Shown here: one piece after another, positions 18,229 to 26,554 of the stretch
Numbering within the stretch: position 1 is the stretch's first letter
Layout: each line of letters opens with the position of its first letter
DNA from: Desulforamulus reducens MI-1
Lineage (GTDB): Bacteria > Bacillota > Desulfotomaculia > Desulfotomaculales > Desulfotomaculaceae
Length of the DNA: 64,000 nt
Assembly: GCF_000016165.1 (NCBI RefSeq)
Contig: NC_009253.1
Span: 2,987,484-3,051,483 of the forward strand
Direction: 5' to 3'
Program-made: the position numbers and the translations under genes
The notes under the pieces: model-generated
Seen by the model: only the letters and a program-made list of their open reading frames with translations
Databases searched by the model: none
Told to the model about the DNA's origin: nothing

Positions 18229-19995
18229 CTATTCTGTTTCCACCACCGTGGGTATTATGCGGTGTTCTAATACATGAATTAAACCGCAATCTGTTAAGCC
18301 AAGCTCTGGCACTGTGGGTAAGGAGATAAAGGAAAGTGTCATGAAGGGAGCGGGTAAGTCACACCCTAGCTGCTCCGCCTTTTTATTTAATTGATCAATT
18401 TGTGACATTACTTGTTCAGCCGGCAAAGAACTCATCAGGCCACCAATGGGTAGGGGCAGTACCCCTATGACTTGGCCATTTTCCACAGCCACCAATCCTC
18501 CCTGATGTCGGGCAATTTCCCTGGCTGCCAGATCCATATCTTGGTCATTGGTTCCCACAATAACAATATTGTGATGGTCATGGGATACAGAGGAAGCCAA
18601 AGCCCCGGCCTTTAGCTTAAAACCTCTGACAAAGCCCACTCCAACGCTGCCATTTTTCCCGTATCGTTCAACTACAGCCAGCTTTAATATGTCTTCATTG
18701 GTATTAACTTGTACTTCTCCACCCGCAACATTTAGCCACTCCTGGCTGGCAAAATTAATAATTTGATCCGGATAAAGATTGATAACATTTACCTTGCACC
18801 TGTTCCCTTGGGACGGCAGGGCAAAGGAAGTCGGTGCTAAATTGGGTGGAAGCTTCACCGTTTCATTTAAGAATGCCGGATACTGACTAATTTCAATTTG
18901 CTGGGTTAATTTGCCACCCTGTGCCACCAGTTTACCGTTCTTAAATACATAAGCCGGTTTTATCTCTACCAAATCATCTAACAGTACAATATCTGCCACT
19001 TTCCCAGGGGTTAAAGCCCCAAGGTAATGGTCCAATCGAAAATGCTTGGCGGTATTAATGGTTGCCATTTGGATGGCCTTAATGGGATTTAACCCAAGGG
19101 CAATGGCCTTCTGAACATTAAAACTGATGTGACCCTCCCGGACGATATCATTTACATGCTTATCATCGGTACAAAAGATTAGATTTTCGGTGGACAGGTT
19201 CTGTTCGATGGCACCTTTCACCAGTGCCTCCACGTTTCTTTCGGTACTACCCTCCCTGACCAAGGCCTTAATTCCTAAACGCAGTCGCTCAAAGAGCTCC
19301 TGAAACACAACCGACTCGTGATCATCCGAAAGGCCAGCTGTGGCATAGACATTCAACTGATCCCAATTCAGCCCAATGGCATGTCCATTGGCCACTTTAC
19401 CGTTAGCCCGGGCACTGACAATTTTTGCCAAGTATTCTTCTTTGATCGATAAAATTTTAGAAGGATCTAATTCTCCTAGACTTGCCGAAATGTTGCTCTG
19501 TAAAAGTTGGTCCACTTCCTTAACCCCCAACACACCACCGGTGGTTTCCAGGCCGGGGGCGGTGGGCACCCGAGAAGGAACCTCTATATAAATTTGATAG
19601 GGCAAATTTTCCGTGTTATTTAGAAGGGCCTCTACTCCTTTCAGCCCTGCGACATTGGCAATTTCCATGGGATCCGCAAAGAGTGTCGTAGTGCCCCAGG
19701 GCACAATGACACTGGCAAGGGCTTCGGGCGACAACAAGGTAGGTTCAATATGTATGTGTGCATCCATAAAACCTGGCACAGCAAAGCGTCCTTTTCCGTC
19801 AAAGACCTCTTTGGCCTCAACCTCCCAGCCAGGATTGACCGCTACGATTTTGCCGTTCTTAATGACCAGAGAACCAGAGAAAATGGTTTCGGTATAAACA
19901 TCCACAATCTGTATATTTTTTATATACAAATCTGCTGGTTCCTGGCCGGCAGCCACTCTCAATTCCTCAGCTAAAGAAGCAACATCACCCAACAT
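18229..19995 (-). CDS. ade: Adenine deaminase
   Basis: 588 residues matching the AdeC family along its length: VPGFMDAHIHIEPTLLSPE carries the metal-binding HxH, VPWGTTTLFADPMEIANV, CTDDKHVNDIVREGH the Asp region, and a C-terminal domain with SSVSHDHHNIVIVG. It converts adenine to hypoxanthine, which can go to xanthine oxidation or to IMP through phosphoribosyl transfer. ATG preceded by GAGGTG. It is the first gene after the tandem riboswitch and terminator (20154-20374) and sits between subunit genes of hydroxylase set 1. Confidence 0.94.
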   Translation of the reverse strand: MLGDVASLAEELRVAAGQEPADLYIKNIQIVDVYTETIFSGSLVIKNGKIVAVNPGWEVEAKEVFDGKGRFAVPGFMDAHIHIEPTLLSPEALASVIVPWGTTTLFADPMEIANVAGLKGVEALLNNTENLPYQIYIEVPSRVPTAPGLETTGGVLGVKEVDQLLQSNISASLGELDPSKILSIKEEYLAKIVSARANGKVANGHAIGLNWDQLNVYATAGLSDDHESVVFQELFERLRLGIKALVREGSTERNVEALVKGAIEQNLSTENLIFCTDDKHVNDIVREGHISFNVQKAIALGLNPIKAIQMATINTAKHFRLDHYLGALTPGKVADIVLLDDLVEIKPAYVFKNGKLVAQGGKLTQQIEISQYPAFLNETVKLPPNLAPTSFALPSQGNRCKVNVINLYPDQIINFASQEWLNVAGGEVQVNTNEDILKLAVVERYGKNGSVGVGFVRGFKLKAGALASSVSHDHHNIVIVGTNDQDMDLAAREIARHQGGLVAVENGQVIGVLPLPIGGLMSSLPAEQVMSQIDQLNKKAEQLGCDLPAPFMTLSFISLPTVPELGLTDCGLIHVLEHRIIPTVVETE

Positions 19996-20153
19996 AAATT
20001 CACCTCATATTTTTGTCTTATTAGGTTAATAACCACATTGTTTAAAAAACTTGGCTTATGCCATACCTTATAGGGCGAGATCCTTTAGGCGACGGCAGAA
20101 CCTTAGTTTGTCCTTATGCACATCAGAAAATTTTATACTTTCTGATATGAGCA

Positions 20154-20218
20154 CATAAAAAAGCCCAGACAGGCAGATTTCATCCTCTAAAGAGTGAAAC
20201 CTGCCGCCTGGGCTTTTA
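20154..20218 (-). terminator. Regulated terminator (expression platform) before ade
   Basis: A long stem (AGCCCAGGCGGCAGGTTTCA against its partner) with an AGAG-containing loop, followed on the minus strand by a U-run. The 5' arm contains the AAAGCCC segment that belongs to the 3' side of the ykkC-type aptamer, so aptamer folding and terminator folding exclude each other. Between this terminator and ade (19996-20153) there is a further hairpin (TCAGAAA...TTTCTGA) with no recognised class. Confidence 0.85.
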
Positions 20219-20305
20219 TCCCTATCGGTGTAGCGCTAAAAACGCCTGTACCGCTCGGACCAAACCAAACCCAAAAGGAAGGGGTTGTGGAACCCTAGGT
20301 ACACT
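20208..20305 (-). ncRNA. ykkC-family riboswitch aptamer (ligand subclass unresolved, PRPP-type favoured)
   Basis: Read on the minus strand the segment has the family's hallmark blocks in order: GTACC-TAGGGTTCC, GGTCCGAGCGGTAC, ACACCGATAGGGATAAAAGCCC. GTACC pairs with GGTAC as expected for the first helix. Members of this superfamily sense guanidine, ppGpp, PRPP or nucleoside diphosphates. The guanine aptamer immediately 5' of it matches the known tandem guanine-PRPP design, which favours PRPP, and the purine genes downstream make guanidine less likely. Binding should free the message from the terminator (ON switch). Confidence 0.8.
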
Positions 20306-20311
20306 TTCCCT

Positions 20312-20374
20312 CCGTAGTCCGGCAATTACGGTTGCCTGGTAGAAACACTTGGGCCAATTCCCAAGCATATACGG
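20312..20374 (-). ncRNA. Guanine-class purine riboswitch aptamer (diverged)
   Basis: On the minus strand: P1 CCGTA/TACGG; P2 CTTGGG/CCCAAG with loop AATTGG; J2/3 containing TTTCTACC; P3 with loop CCGTAA; J3/1 GACTACGG. The loop-loop GG and CC pairing partners are present, and the specificity position is C (as in guanine riboswitches) rather than U. Differences from the consensus are 6-nt instead of 7-nt loops and TATG instead of TAAT in J1/2. It precedes the ykkC aptamer by 6 nt. Confidence 0.82.
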
Positions 20375-20394
20375 AAAACGATTCATTTATGTCC

Positions 20395-20424
20395 ATACTA
20401 GCAAAGACAGTTGACATTTGTCAA
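20395..20424 (-). promoter_or_regulatory. Promoter of the riboswitch-ade transcript
   Basis: TTGACA, an 18-bp spacer and TAGTAT on the minus strand place the start about 15 nt before the purine aptamer. This gives ade its own promoter inside a run of same-strand genes. On the plus strand the same area also reads TTGACA...TATAAT, but no gene would be served. Confidence 0.75.
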
Positions 20425-20471
20425 TGAACAAATTGTATAATCTGACAAATTACAACAATTCGTATTTTAGG

Positions 20472-21323
20472 TTAGCACCTTTTATTAATACTCAAATCTT
20501 GTAATCCCTCATAAAGAAGTGCACCCACCATCTTCCGGCGATACTCCTGGGAAGCCCTTACATCGGAGATCGGACTGGTCTCGGCTCCGGCATCGGACAC
20601 CAAGGTCCAAAGTTCTTCGCCCCAAAGGCTGTAACGGGTTAAGTTTTGGGCAGTTCTTTTTAGCTCCATCACGGTTGGTCCTACTGAACCGCAGGCGATC
20701 CGGACATCTTCTAGGACCTGGTTGACCAATCTGGCCTTGAAGGCAACACTGACAATGGAAATGGCCATTGCCTTCCTTTGTCCTAGTTTTCGATAAAACC
20801 CGATCTGCTCTGGTTCCCAGCAGGGGATTTTAATGGCTGTCAGCAGTTCTCCCGGTTGAAGCACCGTTTTGCCCGGTCCGTTAATAAAATCCACGATGGA
20901 AACTTCCCTTTCGGAGTGGGCTGAGCGGAGAAGCAAGGTGGCATTGGAAACTACCAAGGCCGGCATGGTGTCCCCGGCCGGCGATGCAGTCACCAAATTA
21001 CCTCCTAAGGTACCCCTGTTACGAATCTGCAGGGAACCCACCTGGGAACAGGCAGCTGCTAATAAAGGAGCATATTGGCCAACCATACTGGATTCCACCA
21101 GTTCTTGGTGGGTCATTAGGGGGCCAATGATAAGCTGCCCCTGTTCTTTTCGGATAAATTTTAATTCCTGTAAATTATAAATATTTATTGCCCTGGAGGG
21201 ATTGATCTGGCCATTTTTCCGTTTCACCAGAAAATCAGTTCCCCCTGCCAGAATACTCTGGGAAGAATCCCTGTATAACTCCCCCAAGGCCTCTTCCAAA
21301 TGAACCGGCGTAATGACTTCCAT
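20472..21323 (-). CDS. Xanthine dehydrogenase-type FAD subunit (set 1)
   Basis: 283 residues of the medium-subunit CoxM family: SILAGGTDFLVKRKNG binds the FAD pyrophosphate, QIRNRGTLGGNLVTASPAGDT is the second flavin motif, and FYRKLGQRKAMAISIVSVAF is typical near the C-terminal half. It starts 3 bp after the stop of the 2Fe-2S gene. With that protein and the molybdenum subunit at 16127 it should form an alpha-beta-gamma hydroxylase passing electrons from purine to an acceptor. Confidence 0.92.
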   Translation of the reverse strand: MEVITPVHLEEALGELYRDSSQSILAGGTDFLVKRKNGQINPSRAINIYNLQELKFIRKEQGQLIIGPLMTHQELVESSMVGQYAPLLAAACSQVGSLQIRNRGTLGGNLVTASPAGDTMPALVVSNATLLLRSAHSEREVSIVDFINGPGKTVLQPGELLTAIKIPCWEPEQIGFYRKLGQRKAMAISIVSVAFKARLVNQVLEDVRIACGSVGPTVMELKRTAQNLTRYSLWGEELWTLVSDAGAETSPISDVRASQEYRRKMVGALLYEGLQDLSINKRC

Positions 21324-21326
21324 GTT

Positions 21327-21803
21327 TTAAACACCTCGTTCTTTAACAGATGCCGCTGCCCTTTGAATGGCATCCGCAATTTTAACATAGCCCGTACATC
21401 GGCAGAGATTACCGGCTATACTGTTTTTGATCTCCTGCCTAGTTGGGTTCAGGTTTTTCAAGAGCAGTGCTCTGGCTGACATGATCATGCCCGGTGTACA
21501 AAAACCGCATTGCACCGCTCCAGCTTCCATAAAGGCTGTCTGTAAATGGTCTAATACGCCATGGTTTGCCAGACCTTCAATGGTCTCAACATGAGAACCA
21601 TTTATTTGACTGGTTAGGACTAAGCAGGAGTTTACAGCTTTCCCATCCACAATGACGGTACAGGCACCACACTCACCCTGTCCACAGCCTTCCTTGGTAC
21701 CTGTTAAACCGAGATGTTGCCGTAGGGTTTCCAGCAGTGTGGTATCACTCCCTACCTCAACACGGGTGGGCTTCCCATTTAACTGAAAGGTATAAACCGG
21801 CAT
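21327..21803 (-). CDS. Xanthine dehydrogenase-type 2Fe-2S subunit (set 1)
   Basis: 158 residues; start at the ATG at 21803, with GGAGG 9 nt ahead (a TTG at 21818 sits on the ribosome site itself). Two cluster motifs are complete: GCGQGECGACTVIVDG with a downstream NSC, and CGFCTPGMIM...NLCRCTGY. It relays electrons from molybdopterin to FAD. First gene of the transcript from the promoter at 21938. Confidence 0.93.
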   Translation of the reverse strand: MPVYTFQLNGKPTRVEVGSDTTLLETLRQHLGLTGTKEGCGQGECGACTVIVDGKAVNSCLVLTSQINGSHVETIEGLANHGVLDHLQTAFMEAGAVQCGFCTPGMIMSARALLLKNLNPTRQEIKNSIAGNLCRCTGYVKIADAIQRAAASVKERGV

Positions 21804-21862
21804 TTCCTTGACCTCCAATTTGACTAAATATTATGATATAACAAAACAAATAAAAATCCCGT

Positions 21863-21908
21863 GAAATAAAAAGGCCTTTCGGAACATGCAAAAATATTGG
21901 TCCGAAAG
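21863..21908 (-). terminator. Leader hairpin with U-run upstream of hydroxylase set 1
   Basis: CTTTCGGA and TCCGAAAG arms followed on the minus strand by GGCCTTTTTATTT. It lies about 20 nt after the predicted transcription start and 60 nt before the first codon, so it looks like an attenuator rather than the end of another gene. No aptamer is recognised; the leader is too short for one unless a protein or small RNA acts here. Confidence 0.6.
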
Positions 21909-21937
21909 TCTTGTGGCTTAATTCGACTTTTTTATAA

Positions 21938-21966
21938 ATTATATTTGTACCCTCCAACATTTTCAA
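21938..21966 (-). promoter_or_regulatory. Promoter of hydroxylase set 1
   Basis: TTGAAA, 17 bp and TATAAT on the minus strand. Confidence 0.78.
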
Positions 21967-21991
21967 GCACTTTTCTCACTCTCAAGAGGGC

Positions 21992-22005
21992 TGCCAAAAA
22001 TGGCA
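21992..22005. promoter_or_regulatory. Dyad TGCCA-AAAA-TGGCA between divergent hydroxylase operons
   Basis: A perfect 5-bp dyad 26 bp upstream of the minus promoter, in the 350-bp divergent region. Candidate operator; a possible plus-strand TTGACA lies just downstream at 22018 but has no convincing -10. Confidence 0.35.
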
Positions 22006-22159
22006 AATCAATAACCCTTGACATAGGGTGGTTAAAAAACAACCTGCCAGTGGCCACCAAGAAGGTATAGAAGCCCCTTGTTTTTTCTGGTAGAATAAAC
22101 TATCTTTTTTGTGTTGATGACAAATTTAAAATAAATTTATTCCTAAAGGGGTGGTTCAT

Positions 22160-22960
22160 TTGTTTACTATCGATCACTTGGTACAACCCCAGACGATCGA
22201 GGAAGCATACCAAATATTGCATGAACATGCAAGTAATACCGTCCTTGGGGGCAGTGCCTATTTACGGTTGGGCTCAAAAAAAATCCGTACCGCCATTGAT
22301 TTAGCAAACCTTCAGCTTGATTCTATCAAAGAACAGGATAACCAATTTGTAATTGGCGCAATGGTTACCTTTCGAGATCTTGAAACTCACCCTGCTTTAA
22401 AGACTTACTTTAATGGCATGCTTCCCCAGTCAGTTAGAAACATTATTGGTGTACAATTTAGAAATGTTGTTACAGTAGGCGCCACCGTCTACTCAAAATA
22501 TGGTTTTTCAGACTTACTCACAGCTTTACTGGCCCTGGATACCGAAGTTGAACTGCATCAAGGCGGCAGAATGCCCTTAGCAAACTTCTTGGCAAAACCC
22601 TATCCCAAAGATATCCTGACCCGCATCTTTATTCAAAAAAATAACCGACAGGCAGTTTATCAAGATTTAAGAAATTCCAAAAGCGATTATCCTATTCTTA
22701 ATACAGCGGTTTCCTGTCTGGAAAACCAATGGAGAATTGTTGTAGGTGCCAGACCACTAAAGGCCGCCATCGCTGTGGCAGCCTCCCAAGAACTTTCCGG
22801 CAAGGCTACCCTAAGCCCGGCAGATATTAAAAATGCTGCTCAAAAAGCTGCAGAGGAATTATCCTTCGGCACCAATCTCAGGGGGACAGCGGAATACCGG
22901 CAAGCCATGTGCAGTGTGTTGGTCAATAGAGCCATTACGGAGGTTGAAGCATGCAAATAG
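22160..22960 (+). CDS. Molybdenum hydroxylase FAD subunit (set 2)
   Basis: 266 residues; TTG start at 22160 fits the ribosome site AGGGGTGG, whereas a GTG at 22151 overlaps it. CoxM-type fold with SVRNIIGVQFRNVVTVGATVYSK and a C-terminal LRGTAEYRQAM. The usual AGGTDL FAD loop reads TVLGGSAYLRLG, an atypical variant, so flavin binding may be weak. It overlaps the next gene by 10 bp. The order FAD, 2Fe-2S, molybdenum subunit forms a complete second enzyme, divergent from set 1. Confidence 0.85.
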   Translation: MFTIDHLVQPQTIEEAYQILHEHASNTVLGGSAYLRLGSKKIRTAIDLANLQLDSIKEQDNQFVIGAMVTFRDLETHPALKTYFNGMLPQSVRNIIGVQFRNVVTVGATVYSKYGFSDLLTALLALDTEVELHQGGRMPLANFLAKPYPKDILTRIFIQKNNRQAVYQDLRNSKSDYPILNTAVSCLENQWRIVVGARPLKAAIAVAASQELSGKATLSPADIKNAAQKAAEELSFGTNLRGTAEYRQAMCSVLVNRAITEVEACK

Positions 22961-23400
22961 AAACTATTTTAAATAATCAAAGGGTTACCTTAGAAATAGT
23001 ACCGGATGAAATGTTGGCAGATACCCTGAGAAGATATGGTTTGTTAAGTGTAAGACAGGGCTGTGATACCTCCTGTTGCGGTCTGTGTACGGTATGGATC
23101 GACGGAAAACCCACCCTGTCCTGCTCAACCTTAGCCTATCGGGTCAGTGGCAAACGGGTTACCACCATTGAGGGAGTACAAGGGGAAGCCGAGGAGTTTG
23201 CCCAGATGCTGGTGGCTGAAGGGGCCGAACAATGCGGTTTCTGTAGCCCCGGTTTCATTTTGACTGTGCTGGCCATGAAGCATGAACTCAAAAACCCCAC
23301 TGAAGAACAAATTATTCACTATCTAACGGGTAATCTATGCCGGTGTACCGGCTATATGGGACAGCTAAGGGCCATTAAGAAGTATCTGGGGGTGGAGTAA
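22951..23400 (+). CDS. Molybdenum hydroxylase 2Fe-2S subunit (set 2)
   Basis: 149 residues. The plant-type cluster motif is GCDTSCCGLCTVWIDG, a double-Cys variant of the common CGxGxCGAC, and the second cluster has CGFCSPGF...NLCRCTGY. Its stop codon TAA directly abuts the ATG of the next gene. Function as electron relay between molybdopterin and FAD follows from the family. Confidence 0.92.
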   Translation: MQIETILNNQRVTLEIVPDEMLADTLRRYGLLSVRQGCDTSCCGLCTVWIDGKPTLSCSTLAYRVSGKRVTTIEGVQGEAEEFAQMLVAEGAEQCGFCSPGFILTVLAMKHELKNPTEEQIIHYLTGNLCRCTGYMGQLRAIKKYLGVE

Positions 23401-25674
23401 ATGAGGGTCGTTGGAAAGGGGATTGCAAAGATCGATGGGTTATCCATCGCCACGGGTAAACCTGCTTATACAGAGGATCTGGCCGCCGCCAATGCTCTGG
23501 TAATCAAAATTCTACGCAGTCCACATGCCTTTGCTAAAATTAAAACCATTGATACAGCCGAGGCAAAAAAACTAGCCGGGGTTGTCTGCATACTAACCCA
23601 TAAGGATGTTCCCAAGGTCAGATTTACCCTGGCCGGACAGTCCTATCCCGAGCCTTCCCCCTATGACCGATTGATCCTAGATGAGCTGGTTCGATACGTA
23701 GGGGATGAAGTGGCCATTATCGCCGCTGTCAATGAAAAAATTGCCTTACAGGCCCGGGATTTAATCAAAGTTGAATATGAGGTATTGGAACCGGTCTTGG
23801 ATTTTGAAACAGCAACGGAACATCCCTCCATGGTCCATCCGGAGGATGACCTATTCTGTAACTTTGATACTGGTTTGATCAAGGAAAAAAATATTGCCTC
23901 ATCCCAGAAAGTAGAATATGGCAACGTTGAGGAAGCCTTTGAGCAATGTGCTGTGGTGGTGGAAGAAACCTATTATACCCAGGCCCAGGCCCATGCCATG
24001 ATGGAAACTTACCGGGCCTATAGTTATTTAGATCCGGCGGGAAGACTGGTGGTGGTCAGTTCCACCCAGATCCCTTTTCATGTAAGACGTCAACTGGCCC
24101 GGGCTCTGCAAATCCCTGCCAGCCGAATTCGAGTTATTAAACCCCGTATCGGGGGCGGGTTTGGCGGTAAGCAAACCACCGTAGCAGAAATTTTCCCGGC
24201 CCTGGTTACCTTAAAAACCGGTAAACCAGCCAAAATTATCTATGACAGAAGGGAAACCTTTACTTGCTCCAGCTGCCGACATGCCATGCGCATTAAGGTT
24301 CGCCTAGGGGCTGATGCAGATGGAACCATCCGGGCCATCGATATTGATGCCTTATCCGATACCGGGGCTTATGGAGAACATGCATCTACGGTTGTTTCAC
24401 TGGTGGGCGAAAAGACACTGCCCCTTTATAACAAAACAAAGGCTTTGCGCTTTGTGGCCCATGCGGTATACACTAACAAAATGAATGCCGGGGCATTGCG
24501 GGGCTTTGGGGCCACCCAGGGAACCTTTGCTGTTGAGAGCACTGTCAATAAACTGGCCGAGGCACTTAAGATGGATCCCTCGGAAATTCGGCTGCAAAAC
24601 CTGATCAAAGCAGGGGAAACCTGCCTACCCTACGAGGGCAAACTTTTAGGAAGCTCTAGCCTGCATCGGTGTATCCAACGGGGCAAAGAACTGATTGGCT
24701 GGCAGGAAAAGTACCCTGGGAAGGATCTGGGCAATAAAGTGCGCGCCGTTGGGATGGCAGTAACCATGCAGGGCTCCGGCATTGCCGGTATTGACACGGC
24801 CTCTGCCGAAATTAGACTGCAGGATGATGGCAATTATACACTGCTTATCGGTTCCACCGATTTGGGGACCGGCAGTGATACCATCCTGGCTCAAATGGCT
24901 GCAGAGGTTCTGGAAACCCCATTGGAAAATATTGCTGTTTATGCAGCAGATACCGACGTTTCCCCCTATGACCCGGGGTCCTATGCCTCCAGCACAACCT
25001 ATGTCACTGGTATGGCTGTTGTTAAGGCCGCCGAAGATTTACGTCAGCAAATCTTGCAAAGGGGTGCTAAATTCCTAGAGAGTATCCCCGAAGAAGTGGA
25101 GTTTGACGGAAAAATCATTACAACCTTGGATGGAACAAAAAACATCGGGTTAGAAAAATTAGCCTATCTTTCCGTCTTGGGTGCAGGCAAATGCCAGCTG
25201 GTGGGCCACGGCACCCATGGTAGTAACGTTTCTCCCCCACCCTTTATCGCAGGCTTTGCCGAGGTGGAAGTGGATAAAGAAACCGGCCAGGTTAATTTAG
25301 TCGATTACGTGGCAATGGTGGACTGTGGTACGGTGGTAAACCCCAATTTAGCTAGAATTCAGGTGGAGGGCGGCGTGGTGCAGGGTATTGGTCTAGCCCT
25401 TTATGAGGATGTAAGGTACGATCAAAAAGGGAACCTCTTAACCAATTCCTTTATGCAGTATAAAATTCCCTGCCGCAAAGATATCGGCAATATTACTGTG
25501 GGCTTTGAAGAAAGCTTTGAACCCACCGGTCCCTTTGGGGCAAAATCCATCGGAGAAGTGGTTATTAACACACCGGCCCCGGCCATTGCCCATGCCGTTT
25601 ATAACGCCGTGGGGGTTCGCATCACCAAGCTTCCCATCACACCGGAAAAGGTATACATGGGAATGTACAAATAA
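23401..25674 (+). CDS. Molybdenum hydroxylase molybdopterin subunit (set 2)
   Basis: 757 residues, full length for the family. Motifs: RIGGGFGGKQTT, ALRGFGATQGTFAVES, DLGTGSDTILAQMAAE, and near the C-terminus GPFGAKSIGEVVINTPAPAIAHAV with the catalytic Glu (GAKSIGE). The KSIGE form and the CCGLC partner suggest a substrate range different from set 1, for example nicotinate- or purine-type heterocycles, but the sequence does not decide it. Ends at a strong terminator. Confidence 0.9.
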   Translation: MRVVGKGIAKIDGLSIATGKPAYTEDLAAANALVIKILRSPHAFAKIKTIDTAEAKKLAGVVCILTHKDVPKVRFTLAGQSYPEPSPYDRLILDELVRYVGDEVAIIAAVNEKIALQARDLIKVEYEVLEPVLDFETATEHPSMVHPEDDLFCNFDTGLIKEKNIASSQKVEYGNVEEAFEQCAVVVEETYYTQAQAHAMMETYRAYSYLDPAGRLVVVSSTQIPFHVRRQLARALQIPASRIRVIKPRIGGGFGGKQTTVAEIFPALVTLKTGKPAKIIYDRRETFTCSSCRHAMRIKVRLGADADGTIRAIDIDALSDTGAYGEHASTVVSLVGEKTLPLYNKTKALRFVAHAVYTNKMNAGALRGFGATQGTFAVESTVNKLAEALKMDPSEIRLQNLIKAGETCLPYEGKLLGSSSLHRCIQRGKELIGWQEKYPGKDLGNKVRAVGMAVTMQGSGIAGIDTASAEIRLQDDGNYTLLIGSTDLGTGSDTILAQMAAEVLETPLENIAVYAADTDVSPYDPGSYASSTTYVTGMAVVKAAEDLRQQILQRGAKFLESIPEEVEFDGKIITTLDGTKNIGLEKLAYLSVLGAGKCQLVGHGTHGSNVSPPPFIAGFAEVEVDKETGQVNLVDYVAMVDCGTVVNPNLARIQVEGGVVQGIGLALYEDVRYDQKGNLLTNSFMQYKIPCRKDIGNITVGFEESFEPTGPFGAKSIGEVVINTPAPAIAHAVYNAVGVRITKLPITPEKVYMGMYK

Positions 25675-25678
25675 ACTT

Positions 25679-25721
25679 TCCCAAGGGGCCGACCAATAAG
25701 CAAATAGGTCAGCCCCTTTTT
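25679..25721 (+). terminator. Terminator of hydroxylase set 2
   Basis: AAGGGGCCGACC and GGTCAGCCCCTT arms followed by TTTTT. Confidence 0.88.
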
Positions 25722-25732
25722 CTGATCAAATA

Positions 25733-25762
25733 AAAAATCGTCGACTGAAAACCGACGATGTG
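25733..25762 (-). terminator. Terminator of the 25787 gene
   Basis: ATCGTCG and CGACGAT arms with a 9-nt loop; on the minus strand followed by TTTTTATTTG. Supports real transcription of the small gene at 25787. Confidence 0.75.
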
Positions 25763-25786
25763 AGCACTCTCTTTAATATTTTCGAA

Positions 25787-26206
25787 CTATTTCCAAGGCT
25801 TTAGATAAAACAAGGATTTAATCACTCGAAAACGCAATGCAGTTGAACGCCAGGGTTTCTCACAGAAATGAGGTGCTATACCTCCATGGGCATGAACAGG
25901 GTTGATTTTAATTTTTTTCAAATACTTGACATTTACCCTCTGGTTTAAACCTTGATTAAAATTTGCATTTTGATATCCGTTATTATAACCTGTCTCTTTG
26001 TTAATTAGTTTGGACCCTTTGCTTCTTCGAACTTCCTCTTGCATCTCACGTAACTTTTTGTAATTCGGACATTGAAGATAAGCACCGGAAGTGCAGTATT
26101 TATCCCACCAGTTTTGTGATACATTCATATTAGTGGGGGCAAAACCACCGCTTTTGAATGCAGCACACCTTAATTTTTGTGTTCCCATATAAGAACAATA
26201 TTTCAT
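25787..26206 (-). CDS. Cys-containing protein of unknown function
   Basis: 139 residues. The first 55 look conserved in style: MKYCSYMGTQKLRCAAFKSG, then NWWDKYCTSGAYLQCPNYKKL, with four Cys that could bind a metal or iron-sulfur cluster. The rest is basic and Asn/Gln-rich and may be poorly conserved. AAAGGA is present but about 13 nt before the ATG. A good minus terminator follows. I do not recognise the family. Confidence 0.55.
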   Translation of the reverse strand: MKYCSYMGTQKLRCAAFKSGGFAPTNMNVSQNWWDKYCTSGAYLQCPNYKKLREMQEEVRRSKGSKLINKETGYNNGYQNANFNQGLNQRVNVKYLKKIKINPVHAHGGIAPHFCEKPWRSTALRFRVIKSLFYLKPWK

Positions 26207-26470
26207 TTGTAACCCATCTTTCCTTTGAATTTTAACAATATTTCACGGGCTTAACTAAATATTAATAGATCTATATTTAGAAGTCATTCAATAAGTCCTC
26301 TTTAGCATTTATATCAGACCCTGGCGTTATTGTTAACAGGAAAGGAGATCTATCTTCTTTTAGGACTATAGTACTATTATCCAAAAAGTGTTTATGTAAA
26401 TGCCAAACAAAAAATAAGGGGATAGGTGAGTCCGATAGTTAATCAGCTGGGGAAGAACCATAATACATCG

Positions 26471-26499
26471 TTGACTCAAAGGAAAAACCTGCATAAAAT
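26471..26499 (+). promoter_or_regulatory. Promoter of the tetR-ABC operon
   Basis: TTGACT, 17 bp and TAAAAT, directly before the 34-bp palindrome. Upstream (26207-26470) only a weak hairpin (CTAAATAT...ATATTTAG at 26253) is seen and no gene. Confidence 0.75.
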
Positions 26500-26502
26500 A
26501 AA

Positions 26503-26536
26503 GACTATGTAATGAATGTTTATTCATTACATAGTC
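26503..26536. promoter_or_regulatory. Perfect 15-bp dyad, probable TetR operator at the transcription start
   Basis: GACTATGTAATGAAT, four bases, and the exact complement. The core AATGAAT-N-ATTCATT recurs before the binding-protein gene (29744-29761) at the same place relative to its -10 box, pointing to the TetR protein of this operon as its ligand. The core resembles operators of FadR-like TetR proteins. Confidence 0.75.
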
Positions 26537-26554
26537 CGAGAGGTGTGATTTTGC

